Assembly (NCBI RefSeq): GCF_048544455.1
Contig: NC_133536.1
Span: forward strand, 193,567,325-193,631,324
From: Silene latifolia
Taxonomy: Eukaryota > Streptophyta > Magnoliopsida > Caryophyllales > Caryophyllaceae
Length of the DNA stretch: 64,000 nt
Reading direction: 5' to 3'
The first letter of the stretch is position 1. The number at the start of each line of letters is the position of its first letter. Made by a program: the position numbers and the translations under genes. Below, piece after piece: positions 36,025 to 47,107 of this stretch. The notes beneath the pieces are model-generated. The model ran no database searches. It saw only the letters and a list, made by a program, of their open reading frames with translations, and was not told the origin of the DNA.

Positions 36025-37011
36025 TGTAGGGTAATATCCGTATAAGACCCTTTAAATTTAGGACTATAACGTAAATTTAACATGTGAAATATGGTCATAA
36101 ACGAAATACAACAATAAAACGATAAAGATTAAGAATCAACCTCGGGTCCTTTGTAGTGCGGCGTAAAGAACAGAAATCAACAGAGATTTCCTCCTAATCG
36201 TTGCACCCAAGACCGTCTGAGACTATGCCCTTGTGCTAGAAATGCTTTCTAATTGACTTGCAATATTGAGAAAGCTATTGTGAGTTTTGTCGATGTGAGA
36301 TCTAGGAATTTCAGAGAAAAATTGCCCTGAAACCCTAATTATTTTTACTAATCACAATTAGGTTGAACAAGAAGGAGAAGACTCTCCTTTTTGTTCTTCT
36401 AATTCGGCCAAACCGAGAGCCCTCATGGGGAAGTGGGCTTCCACTTCCTCTTAATTTTTAACTCATGGTACGACCCAAAATCCGCTAAATGTATATGACA
36501 CGGTTTTTATAAATCGTCATCGGTTATCGGCTATTAAAACATCAACTAATAATACAGATTAGTTGAAGTATTAATACATGTCCGACAAAGACGATATTGT
36601 ATAATTTATTCAATATACATTAATTAAATATAATCGTTTATATTTAATTTACGAATTAACTGTTTAATTCGCCTTAGCCCATTTTATTTAATCCGTATTA
36701 AATATAATATCTCAACATCACATTTTGACTAATTATTAGTCAAATAACTCGGACTAACTGGTTAGTCAAAATTGGCATCAACATGACTGTATTTTCATAC
36801 TGTCACATCTCTCAAACGTATCCTATAGGTGTGACTTTTAGGGACCAGTTGATCACCGCCATCTGTATGACAATAACGTCAAACTTATCTAGCAAGCCAA
36901 CCGTTATTGATAAACGTGGATCAACTGATAATAATACCAAAAGTATGCCCTTTGATCCTTTTAGAGATTTATAAGTCCTTGCACTAACTGTTAAGGACAC
37001 CAGCCCCAACA
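36025..37011 (-). repeat. 5' LTR of the Copia element, 987 bp
   Basis: Runs TGTAGGGTAATATCC to CAGCCCCAACA, followed by the GAGGG duplication. Confidence 0.93.
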
Positions 37012-37016
37012 GAGGG

Positions 37017-37981
37017 CACCTATTTGGCCGCGAATTAAAAAAATTTTCTGGCAATTGTGCCGTGAGGCGATTACGACCAGGGAGCAGCTCAAAAAGCGGG
37101 GATGTGGCGAGGACATCACTTGCCCGATGTGCGAGGGTCCGTCTTAATCTATTATTCACCTTTTCCGGGGTTGTGGGTGGGCAGGGAGGGTTTGGGATGG
37201 GTTGGGTTTGGAGGAGGAAGGACATGATGGGTTTGAGAGGGTGAGGGAGTGGGTGGAGGCCAGGATGAGGGAGATAGGGGATGATCAACATGTTCGGTTT
37301 ATGATAGGGTGTTGGGCCATTTGGGAAGGAAGAAATAAGAAGGTGTTTGAAGGGAGGGAGAGTGATGCGAGATTGGTGGTGAGGCGTATCTGGGAAGTGG
37401 AGCAGGAGCTTGAACGCTCGAATGAGGAAGAGGAGAAGAGGGGTGAGGGAAGTAAGGGGAGGGGCGAGTCCAGGCAAGGGGAGAGGGATAGTTGGGTTCC
37501 AACTATGGCGGGTCGAATGAAGATAAATGTGGATGCGGCATCAAAGGAGGAGGTGGGTGTAGGACTGGGGATTGTATGTCGAGATGAGAGGGGGATGTGT
37601 TTATGGGGAGTGTCCAACCGAAGACGGGAGCATTTGGAGCCGAGGATAGCGGAAGCAGTGGCGCTCCTTGAAGGGCTGAAAGAAGCGAGGGAACGAAGCT
37701 ACCGAAACATTGTCATGGAAAGCGATTGTTGTCAATTGATCGAGGACATTAAGAGCAGCAAGGAGGGACGCAATGAGTATTTTTTAGTTTTAGACGATAT
37801 CCGATCTTTATGTAATGCTTTTGATTCGATTGTTTGGTCTTTTGTTCGTAGGACTAGTAATTTTGTTGCGCATTTGCTCGCACATTACGAGCCAAATGTG
37901 ATAGGTAGACGTGTTTGGACATTTGAGTTGCCACCTCCGGCTGCTACTACTTTGCTTGCTGATTTAAGATTAATGAATTAG
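37017..37981 (+). pseudogene. LINE ORF2, zf-RVT and RNase H part
   Basis: Continuation of the LINE after the Copia insertion. The zf-RVT stretch reads PIWPRIKKIFWQLC then CPMCEGPS, with an in-frame stop near 37145. The frame open from 37202 carries an RNase H domain: KINVDAASKEEVGVGLGIVC, RIAEAVALLEGLKEA, VMESDCCQLIEDIK and RRTSNFVAHLLAHY, which supplies the expected D-E-D residues. Ends at a TAG, 37979-37981, followed by a short 3' region and A10. An RNase H domain at the ORF2 end is usual for one branch of plant L1 elements. Confidence 0.85.
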
Positions 37982-38035
37982 TACCCTTATGGGTTTCTTC
38001 AAAAAAAAAATTCCAGTACTTTGTGTATCAATATA

Positions 38036-38605
38036 CGCGAAAGTAGTAATTAGCCCCCATAACTACAGTCAATTGTGAGATTAAACCCTATAACTTATAA
38101 ATGTAGTAATTAGACCTCATAACTTTGATAAAAAGTGAAACTCAACCCAATTTTCTATTTTCAACCAAAATTGCACTAAAAAATTCAATTTTATTCATCA
38201 ATACAATTTATAAGTATGCAATAAAACTTATTAAAAAATTAAAATTGTGTATGCAATTTATTACACATTGTTGAAAACAAATATTTGAATGAATTAAATA
38301 AAATTGAAAACGTGTAAACGTACTCTCATATATATGTGAATTATAATAAAATTAGTAAAAAATATTAAAAATATTCTAAAAATTATGTTAATAAATTAAA
38401 TAAATACTTTTAAAATGTTAATAATTATTTAGTTTATAATTAACTTATATATAAAATGTTTTAATGATATGATTTAAGTTGAAAAGAGAAATTGAGCTTG
38501 ATTTCCCTTTTTGCCAAAGTTATGAGGCCTAATTACTACGTTTGTAAGTTATGGGGCCTAATTTCACAATTGGCTAAAGTTATGGGGCTAATTACCACTT
38601 TCGCG
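38036..38605. mobile_element. 570-bp MITE with ~100-bp terminal inverted repeats
   Basis: The left end CGCGAAAGTAGTAATTAGCC matches the reverse complement of the right end (GCTAATTACCACTTTCGCG), and similarity continues for about 100 bp inward. The interior is very AT-rich and non-coding. Flanks CAATATA (38029-38035) and CAATACA (38606-38612) fit a 7-bp duplication with one change. Superfamily unclear; long TIRs are compatible with a Mutator-type derivative. Confidence 0.75.
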
Positions 38606-38612
38606 CAATACA

Positions 38613-40031
38613 AAATAATGTTAACTATACTGCGCACATACAAAAAAAAAAAAAAGAAAATGAAAAAAGAAAAAAAGCAGTTAATGTTATACGGAGTATC
38701 TTGGGTACCAATTAGGAGATACTAGTTTTCTTGCCCGTGTGTTGCACGAATATTAAAATAATGTGTGATAAGTTTCATAATAAAATGGAATATAGACATA
38801 TAGTACATCGTTCATGTCTAAGATTTTATGTATGTCGCATGAGCAACAAATAATTCCCGTTAACATAATATTGACATAAGAATAAAAGAGTATTTGATTA
38901 ATAAAATGCTTTTTTTAGGAAAATAAAACCAATATGAAGTTTATATATATGATACTTGGACTGATAGTTTTTAGAATTTGTTCATTAATACCTGTTTTTT
39001 TTCAATTGGTCAAGGAAAACAATAATATCTACTCTGCATAATCAACTCAATGATGCAACAAATCTCCTTCTTTCGAATAACAACCATTATTTAATCATTG
39101 CTGAATCAAATTGTAATTATGTAAAATCATTTAGAGGTAGTTAGAATGTTATATCTCCCGGTCAAACTATAGAAGTACGTTTGAATGTGAACCAAATTCT
39201 GACACAATACTACATGGCTAGGGCCGCTTATGACCCCCCCTCTCTATAGCTATAGTCTTGGCCTCCATCTTCTCATTTGAAACAAAATCTTTCACGCAGA
39301 TCTCTATTTTTATTTCCTATTCACAAACATGATCTAAAACAATCTCGTCCCTTGAAAGATCGATCCTTATCTTCGAAACTTATCTCAAATTTATCCAACC
39401 AAGTGAAAAACTAAACCCTTACTTCTAGAAAAATCCACAATCCTATGGAAACTAACCCTTGCTCTCGACAATGTTGTTAGAATTAAGATTTTACTTTAAT
39501 TTGGATTGATGGGGTCAAGATTAAGTTTATCAGTATGATGTTTTGATGTTTTTTGTTATTATTCATGTTACCTATATGTTTTAATGCAAGTGATATTTTG
39601 CTGATAAATAACCTTATTTATTATCACTATCCTCGTTAAACTCATCACTCTCCACAAATGTACCCTCCCTCCATCCCACCAATTTACCCGCAAAATAAAA
39701 CATCAGCCATTGTGATTAGTTCTTACTACTTGAAACAACCTCCAATCCACTACCACTATCACTACCTTTCTACCACGTTTTACATCTAAGAAGTCATAAC
39801 TCACATTCAGCTCCATGAAACACCAATCTTTACTCTAGATGATATGGATCCTCGTCTCCCTTATCGAAGACAATTTATTTCTCCTTCAACAAAGAAAAGT
39901 TTAAGAAGCAATTTTCCATCTTATCTCTCTCCCTTTCCCTTCCTAGTCTTTTTCTCATCCCCTCCCCTACCTCCATTCCAGATACTCAAACAAATTGTTT
40001 GGGTACTATGTTTGTAAATTGAATAAGTGTG

Positions 40032-40123
<92 letters not shown>

Positions 40124-41100
40124 GAACTTTGCTATTTATTTCATTTTGCATAAATAAATCTTACTACCTCCATCTCATTTTTATTGTCCTTTTTTCTTCA
40201 AATTTTATTATCTCATAATTATTATCCCCTTTCTAGATCTAGTAAGGAAAAAGTTTAGTCAACCAACTCGTCGCAATCAACCTCATTCCCACTCGAAACA
40301 ACCTTTAGCCCACCACTTAATCCCTTCGGTTCACACATAAAACGGTCTAATATGCAAAGCTTTCATCTCTCTCTTGAAAAGTCCATCTAACTAACAGAAA
40401 ACTAACCGCTACTTTCTGAACTTCATCATTTTTACATCTCGTAAAGATCAAGTTGAACATGACAAAAAAAATGCAGAAACTTAGGTTTTCTTTGATAACG
40501 ACATATTGAACAATTTTTTAGCATTTTGAGTGTTTTTACACTATTTAAATAACAAACGTGCTATTTTGAGTGTTGATCATCGACATATTGAAATAGTAGA
40601 TTGTGGTGTAATTTTCTGTTTTACATTATGATCTTTAATTAGTATATTATAAGAAAATAAAAATTGAGTTTTTTTTTTATCTCTGAGGAAATTAAAGATC
40701 AAACTTTATCTTTATTATATTTATAATTAATATTCTTCACTTAAAATATATAAATTTAAGCAAGTTCAAATAAGTTAGCTAAAAGTTATAAATCACAAAT
40801 TGTACGAAGCAGTATAATTATTTTTTTATTAATATGAAATAAATGTCATAAACTTCATGAAAATATTAATGCGGTAGAGAACTATAGAAGAGTTGGCAAG
40901 TACATGACCCCCTTTTAGGTTTAAATTTTTTCATTTATTTTTAATTTTTTGCCTAAAGGAGGTTAAAGCATCGTATTATGCATGACGAATATGTCTCACC
41001 CTTCCCCAATTCGTATCTCTCCCTAAATTATAGTGATGATGTGCTCAATTTACACACAAAAAAAAAAATATAGCATCAACAATAATAAGTTTGCTCCATA
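38613..41100. other. AT-rich intergenic DNA with a microsatellite
   Basis: No gene found. Short Stowaway-like CTCCCTCC and CCTCC traces occur at 39665 and 40165. A GCCCGTGTGTTGCACGAA motif at about 38733-38750 is repeat-like, but no ends could be assigned. Confidence 0.5.
40036..40123. repeat. compound microsatellite (TA)n(CA)n
   Basis: About 31 TA units followed by about 13 CA units. It produces artificial reading frames rich in IYIY and VCVC. Confidence 0.97.
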
Positions 41101-41105
41101 TAATT
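41101..41105. repeat. possible target duplication TAATT, left
   Basis: TAATT directly before the LTR start at 41106. The only matching 5-mer at an LTR edge is at 44411-44415, after the inverted LTR, not after the second direct LTR (ATCAC). Confidence 0.55.
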
Positions 41106-41767
41106 TGATGTGAATTTCGCGGAAGCGGAAGACTCGTGATTTTGACTCGACATTTTGAATTTTGTATTTTTTTAGCTTTTTTGTGAATGAGGGAAAAAGA
41201 AAGGATATTTGTCGCGGTTAGACCTATAACCACGCCAATGGTTGAATTATCCGATACTCATCGAATAACTCGACTCAAACTAAGGAGCACGTCCCTCGTT
41301 TAAGCAAGGTTCGAAATACGCGTTTCGACCTCTTAAGCCAAAGCACTTGTGTAACGACACAAATAACCGAGACAAGATTTTAGAAAATTAACTCAATTTT
41401 TATCAAACAACATATGAAAAATAAAATACACCAATTAGGCCTTATATAGCCTATTACACGGCTCATTCAAGAGGGCTTTGATGCCTTCTTTGACCCTTAA
41501 TTCCAAAGCTAATTAATCTATCCTAGTTTTCTACAAGTTTATTTAAATTCTTATGGAAAAACAAAACTACAACAAAAACTAGAAACAAATACAAATAACT
41601 AGAATAGGATTAAATGATGGTGCATTGATCTTCTTTTCTCCTTTTCCCAAGCTTGACCGTGAGCCTCAAGATTTTATTCCGTTTTTTTTTTTTTTTTTTT
41701 TGCATTCCGTGATACGGTATTTTTCCGTAGAATTTTTCATTTGAAGCATCGTACCGTATTCACATCA
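41106..41767 (-). repeat. 3' LTR of the TRIM-like element
   Basis: 662 bp. The U5 edge, with the MSSQNHESS start codon context on the minus strand, faces left. Confidence 0.88.
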
Positions 41768-41780
41768 ATTCCTCCTTCTT

Positions 41781-42784
41781 TTAGAAGAATCGTCCCGATT
41801 CTTCATGGCTCCCAATTCTTCGTCGCTTCCTTTTGCGATTTATATTTTTAAAACGTCTAGGAAGTCGTGGTTGTAATGCCTTAACTACGAACCTTGAGGC
41901 GGCCGTGCTGCCCTCATCGCTTGATTCAATTTTGTTGCTTCCAATTGACTCCCTTATCCACGGCGCAATTGCCCTGCCCCTTCTAGCATAAGGATTTAAG
42001 CCAATCCAATCGGTCTCCTCGACTTGTCTTTCCAAGGTCCCTTGAGTTGCTATTGTTTTACCCCCGTTCCTCCTAGCATAAGGGTTCAAGCCTATCCAAT
42101 CGGTCTCCTCGATTTTTCTTTCTAAGGTCCTTGGAGTCCCGCCCATCTTTGGCGGATCATTAGCCCGAACTCGCCTAAGGATGAACTTAAGGCCTTCTTG
42201 TCCCTTTGCTTCAAATCGATACATGCTTGCAATCTTGGTTGGCTCCTCCATTTGCGTCGTGAGCCATCCACCATGGCAAGTCTCGTTACGGGTTGGCAAA
42301 GGGAATCCGTCCTTTTGAATGGCCATGTCGATGGTGGGCTGGTTGGGTGGTGCGTGGCCTGCCGGTGTCTCGGGGTCACGGCCTGGTTGTGCCGCGGGTT
42401 GATCCGGCAAGGATTGCTTGCCACCAAAATCGATATTAGGGGTTAGCCAACCTCCTTGGCAGCCTTGTTCGATGCGTGTGGCGGGCATGAATTCATCATT
42501 GGTTGGGTCGATTAAACCAACTTGTCGTGGTTGTTGGGCCCTAGTTCGCACCAAGCATCATATTGGTCTACTAGCTCGTGTTGGAGCTCCGACCAATGAA
42601 GTCCGTCCTCGTCGTTGTATATGTCGAAGATAGGTGGTAGTGAAAGGTCGAGAGATGGTTGGTTGAAGAAAGAATCGCATTCCACAGGATCTTCTATGCT
42701 CAAGATATCCGAGAGCCGAAGCTCTGATACCACTTTTGATGTGAATTTCGCGGAAGCGGAAGACTCGTGATTTTGACTCGACAT
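41781..42784 (-). other. coding region of the TRIM-like element, no known family
   Basis: Two overlapping minus-strand frames. The first (42784-42512) starts MSSQNHESSASAKF inside the 5' LTR and reads through the LTR edge and the PBS into the interior (DILSIEDPVECDSFFNQPSL). The second (42554-41781, 257 residues) starts MVRTRAQQPRQVGLIDPTND. It contains EETDWIGLNPYARR twice and a C-x-GGWLT motif twice, and ends in a basic tail (RRFKNINRKRKRRRIG). No Gag, protease or polymerase motif is visible. The internal repeats suggest a small structural protein or captured host sequence. Function unknown. Confidence 0.55.
42721..42732 (-). other. primer binding site, initiator tRNA-Met, within an ORF
   Basis: The minus strand reads TGGTATCAGAGC five bases after the LTR end. 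It is translated in the frame that starts in the LTR. Confidence 0.9.
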
Positions 42785-43404
42785 TTTGAATTTTCTATTT
42801 TTTTAGCTTTTTTGTGAATGAGGGAAAAAGAAAGGATATTTGTCGCGGTTAGACCTATAACCACGCCAATGGTTGAATTATCCGATACTCGTCGAATAAC
42901 TCGACTCAAACTAAGGAGCACGTCCCTCGTTTAAGCAAGGTTCGAAATACGCGTTTCGACCTCTTAAGCCAAAGCACTTGTGTAACGACACAAATAACCG
43001 AGACAAGATTTTAGATAATTACCTCAATTTTTATCAAACAACATATGAAAAACAAAATACACCAATTAGGCCTTATATAGCCTATTACACGGCTCATTCA
43101 AGAGGGCTTTGATGCCTTCTTTGACCTTTAATTCCAAAGCTAATTAATCTATCCTAGTTTTCTACAAGTTTATTTAAATTTTTATGGAAAAACAAAACTA
43201 CAACAAAAACTAGAAACAAATACAAATAACTAGAATAGGATTAAATGATGGTGCATTGATCTTCTTTTCTTCTTTTCCCAAGCTTGACCGTGAGCCTCAA
43301 GCTTTTATTCCGTTTTTTTTTTTTTTTTTTTTTTTTTTGCATTCCGTGATACGGTATTTTTCCGTAGAATTTTTCATTTGAAGCATCGTACCGTATTCAC
43401 ATCA
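42737..43404 (-). repeat. 5' LTR of the TRIM-like element
   Basis: 668 bp, partner of 41106-41767. The poly-T run near 43313-43338 is longer than in the partner. Confidence 0.88.
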
Positions 43405-43414
43405 ATCACCACAA

Positions 43415-43748
43415 TTGATGTGAATCGCAAGCGGAAGTCTTAACTTGTACTAGCAAATAGACGGAGGATCTGAATGCACTAGGTGCAACCCGATCAATCC
43501 GTATATTCGTAGCGAGATTTGAATGAAAAAGAAATGATATTTGTCGTAGCTAGACCAATAGCTACGTCAATGGGTGAATTGTTTGATACTCGTCAAACAA
43601 TCCGACTTAAACTTAGGATCACGTCCCTCGTTCAAGCAAGGTGCGAAATCGCGTTTCGACCTCTTAAGCCAAATCACTCGTGTAACAACACAAGAAGACA
43701 AGACAAGTTTTAGAGAATACTCTCAAGTTTTTACTTCAAATTTGGATG
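43415..43748 (-). repeat. divergent LTR fragment related to the TRIM-like LTR
   Basis: Starts TGATGTGAATCGCAAGCGGA and follows the same order of blocks as the other LTRs (AGACCAATAGCTACGTCAAT, TCACGTCCCTCGTTCAAGC, TTTCGACCTCTTAAGCC), with many changes. It stops after about half an LTR, where the inverted LTR begins. The missing half is not found on the far side. Confidence 0.75.
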
Positions 43749-44410
43749 TGATGTGAATACGGTACGATGCTTCAAATGAAAAATTCTACGGAAAAATACC
43801 GTATCACGGAATGCAAAAAAAAAAAAAAAAAAAACGGAATAAAAGCTTGAGGCTCACGGTCAAGCTGGGGAAAAGGAGAAAAGAAGATCAATGCACCATC
43901 ATTTAATCCTATTCTAGTTATTTGTATTTGTTTCTAGTTTTTGTTGTAGTTTTGTTTTTCCATAAGAATTTAAATAAACTTGTAGAAAACTAGGATAGAT
44001 TAATTAGCTTTGGAATTAAGGGTCAAAGAAGGCATCAAAGCCCTCTTGAATGAGCCGTGTAATAGGCTATATAAGGCCTAATTGGTGTATTTTGTTTTTC
44101 ATATGTTGTTTGATAAAAATTGAGTTAATTCTCTAAAATCTTGTCTCGGTTATTTGTGTCGTTACACAAGTGCTTTGGCATAAGAGGTCGAAACGCGTAT
44201 TTCGAACCTTGCTTAAACGAGGGACGTGCTCCTTAGTTTGAGTCGAGTTATTCGACGAGTATCGGATAATTCAACCATTGGCGTGGTTATAGGTCTAACC
44301 GCGACAAATATCCTTTCTTTTTCCCTCATTCACAAAAAAGCTAAAAAAATAGAAAATTCAAAATGTCGAGTCAAAATCACGAGTCTTCCGCTTCCGCGAA
44401 ATTCACATCA
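43749..44410 (+). repeat. TRIM-like LTR in inverted orientation
   Basis: Runs TGATGTGAATACGG to CCGCGAAATTCACATCA, 662 bp. It is close to an exact reverse complement of 41106-41767. It is followed by TAATT (44411-44415), the same 5-mer that precedes 41106. Left neighbour is GGATG, so as a simple solo LTR it has no TSD. Confidence 0.88.
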
Positions 44411-44798
44411 TAATTGAATAGTACCGTTTTTTATGCATGTAAATTTTTCAGAAGAAAAGCTTGAGAGAGACGGTCTTCATTATGTTAGGGAAACATTACT
44501 CTTACCCTTTTATGTGTTTATCATGACTTTTTTTTAATGTTGATCATTGCTTGAATTAAATCTTAACCTTATACATATTTCTATAATAAGTGTATCTAAT
44601 TTACCTTCAAGCCTCATTCAAATCTATTTTATTACTCATGGTACCATTTTTACTTTAAATTGTAAAACAATCGCACAATAAAGTTTTTCAAAACATTTAC
44701 TCATTTGTCATAATATGATATTTCGATTCGCATATTAGCAGCAACTTTCTTTGTCTTTTAATACTCCTTGAAAAATAGATATCAAACTTTGTACTCAT
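44411..44798. other. short intergenic stretch
   Basis: AT-rich, no gene. A trace of a GAGAGACGGTCTTC inverted-repeat edge occurs near 44464-44478. Confidence 0.5.
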
Positions 44799-45384
44799 TT
44801 GTCTTTTAAATGTTCCCAAATCTGCATTCATATTCTGGGCTGCACAACACTTGAGGTTATTGACTAAAGACAGACTGAACCGAATGGGTACTGTGGTGGA
44901 TCTTACTTGTGATATTTGCAGGGCTCAGAGTGAGGACCATCAGCACCTCTTCTATGATTGTGCTTATAGTGTTGAATGTTGTAGACTGCTTCACCGGCGT
45001 CTGAATGTCAGTTTTCCTATGGGTGATCTGGTGAGGTGGTACTCCTCTGCAAGGTGCCCTAAAATTGTCAGGAAAGTCAGTGGGGCCTGTCATGTGTACT
45101 TGGCTTACTTCATATGGAGGGTACGAAATGAAGCTCGGCTGAAACAGTTTGTGAGGAGACCTGAGCATGTTATTCAACTTATTATCACTGATGTTAAGGC
45201 TAGGTTCTATAGACTTAATGTTAGTCCCTTGAAGAGTGCGGATAGAGATTGGTTTGATAAGATTTAAATACTTGTAGTGTTCTTTTGTAACTTTGTTCCT
45301 ATTCTTTCATTTGTTTTGCTCATAGAAGAGTTGTAACTTGAACTATTTGAGGTTCTTTGATTAATATACTTACTTACCTTTCCC

Positions 45385-45432
<48 letters not shown>
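44799..45432 (+). mobile_element. 5'-truncated L1 LINE with 47-base poly-A
   Basis: Only the C-terminal part of ORF2 remains. From about 44806 the frame reads VPKSAFIFWAAQHLRLLTKD, then a zf-RVT zinc motif CDICRAQSEDHQHLFYDCAY, and ends DWFDKI with TAA at 45265-45267. The 3' UTR leads to A47 (45386-45432). TGTACTCAT (44790-44798) and TGTACTTAT (45434-45442) fit a short TSD. The long pure A tail suggests a recent insertion. Unlike the LINE at 23720 it lacks an RNase H domain after zf-RVT, so it is another L1 lineage. Confidence 0.82.
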
Positions 45433-45434
<2 letters not shown>

Positions 45435-45442
45435 GTACTTAT

Positions 45443-45930
45443 CAATAATTTGTTAATATCTTATTTAAATTTTGATTAATATACTTCTATATAATGACAA
45501 ATAATTGTAAATAATATAATAATAAATTATCAATAGAAGTTGAAGTGTATTGTGAGGGAAATAACTTTAAAATTAATAGGAGAAATACATATGACATTTG
45601 AAAAATAAACTTCGTATTATGTATAATTAAATATGACATTAGCAATAACAAAAGATGTAGGGGCATATTTCAGCGTTCATTTTACTCTTTACATGATTAA
45701 ATTCTATGTAGTACGTATTATGTATGCACATTTGTCACAACCCAGTTCGGCCTAAGGCCTTTTAGCCTCATAATACCTCATTTTTTTTAATCAGAAGTTG
45801 TCATAAAATTGGATATTATAAATATATCAAAGGTGTTTTTTCCTTCTAATTTAATAAAAAGTGAACAGATACTAATGAATAATTTTTAAGTATTAATAAA
45901 TTGTAGATAATTAATTTATTTCGTGTTTCT
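45443..45930. other. AT-rich stretch without a gene
   Basis: No feature recognised. Confidence 0.5.
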
Positions 45931-47107
45931 AATAATAAAATTATAAAATAATTAATTAATTCTCATTCCTAATAGGAAAATAATATTCCTAATTATAATA
46001 GAAAATTTTTAAATATTTATTATCTCCTAATTCTAATAGTATAATTAGGGAAAAAAAGTCTTAATAAATTGTTAATTTATTTCCTATTTCTAATAGGGAA
46101 ATTGTAAAATAATTAATTAATTCTCATTTATAATAGGAAAATTATATTCCTAATTATAATAGAAAAATTATAAATAATTAATTATCTCATAGTTCTAATG
46201 CTAATAGTATAATTAGAAAAAAAAAAGCCTCCTTTAGTTATATAATATTGATTGATTGATTGATTGATTTATACATGCAATTTGCCAACAGTGGGAGCAA
46301 GTCTCCCATATATAGACAAATTGGTACTGAATACGTATACTACCCCTTACCATCATAAATCAAACTTTTATTTTATTCTTATATAATATTTTATACTCCC
46401 TCCTATTCGGGGTTTTCTTCCCCTTTGGCGTGGGTATAAAATTTAAGGAGATGACTAAAAAATGAATAAAGGAGGATGGTGGGGTTTGTGGATTGGAGAG
46501 AGGAATGAATAATTAGGAATGAAAAATTATAAAATAATTAATTAATTCTCATTCCTAATAGGAAAATAATATTCCTAATTATAATAGAAAATTTTTAAAT
46601 ATTTATTATCTCCTAATTCTAATAGTATAATTAGGAAAAAAAAGTCTTAATAAATTGTTAATTTATTTCCTATTTCTAATAGGGAAATTGTAAAATAATT
46701 AATTAATTCTCATTTATAATAGGAAAATTATATTCCTAATTATAATAGAAAAATTGTAAATAATTAATTATCTCCTAATTCTAATGCTAATAGTATAATT
46801 AGAAAAAAAAAAAAAAAAAAAAAAGCCTCCTTTAGTTATATAATATTGATTGATTGATTGATTTATACATGCAATTTGCCAACAGTGGGAGCAAGTCTCC
46901 CATATATAGACAAATTGGTACTGAATACGTATACTACCCCTTACCATCATAAATCAAACTTTTATTTTATTCTTATATAATATTTTATACTCCCTCCTAT
47001 TCGGGATTTTCTTCCCCTTTGACGTGGGTATAAAATTTAAGGAGATGACTAAAAAATGAATAAAGGAGAATGGCGGGGTTTGTGGATTGGAAAGAGGAAT
47101 GAATAAT
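45931..47107. repeat. tandem duplication, two units of about 586-596 bp
   Basis: TCTCATTCCTAATAGG at 45961 recurs at 46547 (offset 586). The two units then match almost base for base, through the TTGATTGATTGA run, the GCAATTTGCCAACAGTGGGA segment and the CTCCCTCCTATTCGGG start of the Stowaway-like MITE, up to AGGAATGAATAATTAGGAAT. The second unit has a longer A run (46802-46823). Confidence 0.88.

Larger units (their letters stand above)
28182..37011 (-). mobile_element. Ty1/Copia element, both LTRs present, young
   Basis: A complete structure of 8.83 kb: 3' LTR 28182-29169, purine tract, gag-pol (33.9-30.1 kb on the minus strand), a 2.1-kb leader, iMet PBS 36022-36011 and 5' LTR 36025-37011. 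The perfect duplication GAGGG brackets it. The LTRs differ at only a handful of positions by eye, so insertion is recent. The coding region has several breaks, so this copy looks broken although structurally whole. The Copia lineage was not determined; the integrase motif LTPPGTPQLNGVSERRNRT would suit the Angela/Bianca side of the family. Confidence 0.93.
23720..38013 (+). mobile_element. L1-type LINE with RNase H domain, split by a Copia element
   Basis: A near full-length plant L1: 5' leader, ORF1 with a DUF4283-like domain, ORF2 with AP-endonuclease, reverse transcriptase, zf-RVT and RNase H domains, and a short A tail (38001-38010). The Copia element 28182-37011 sits in ORF2 with duplication GAGGG. 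Probable 15-bp TSDs flank the LINE. Both ORFs carry several inactivating changes, so this copy is dead. Its own length without the insert is about 5.5 kb. Confidence 0.88.
41106..43404 (-). mobile_element. miniature non-autonomous LTR retrotransposon (TRIM-like)
   Basis: LTRs 41106-41767 (662 bp) and 42737-43404 (668 bp), ending TGATGTGAA...CACATCA. The iMet PBS (TGGTATCAGAGC) is at 42732-42721, and a purine tract (AAAAGAAGGAGGAAT) lies next to 41767. The interior is only about 970 bp and codes for no gag-pol domain I recognise. LTR differences are few, mainly poly-T length, so it is young. Its two direct LTRs do not share a TSD (left TAATT, right ATCAC); see 43415-44410. Confidence 0.85.

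Noticed and set aside
36812-37477. 221-residue proline-rich minus-strand frame
   Set aside because: It spans the junction of the Copia LTR and the LINE and is the antisense of the LINE C-terminal region.
38733-38760. Motif GCCCGTGTGTTGCACGAA suggesting a further repeat family
   Set aside because: Looks repeat-like but I could find neither ends nor TSD, so no element is called.
39921-40151. Minus-strand frame rich in VCVC and IYIY
   Set aside because: Translation of the (TA)n(CA)n microsatellite.
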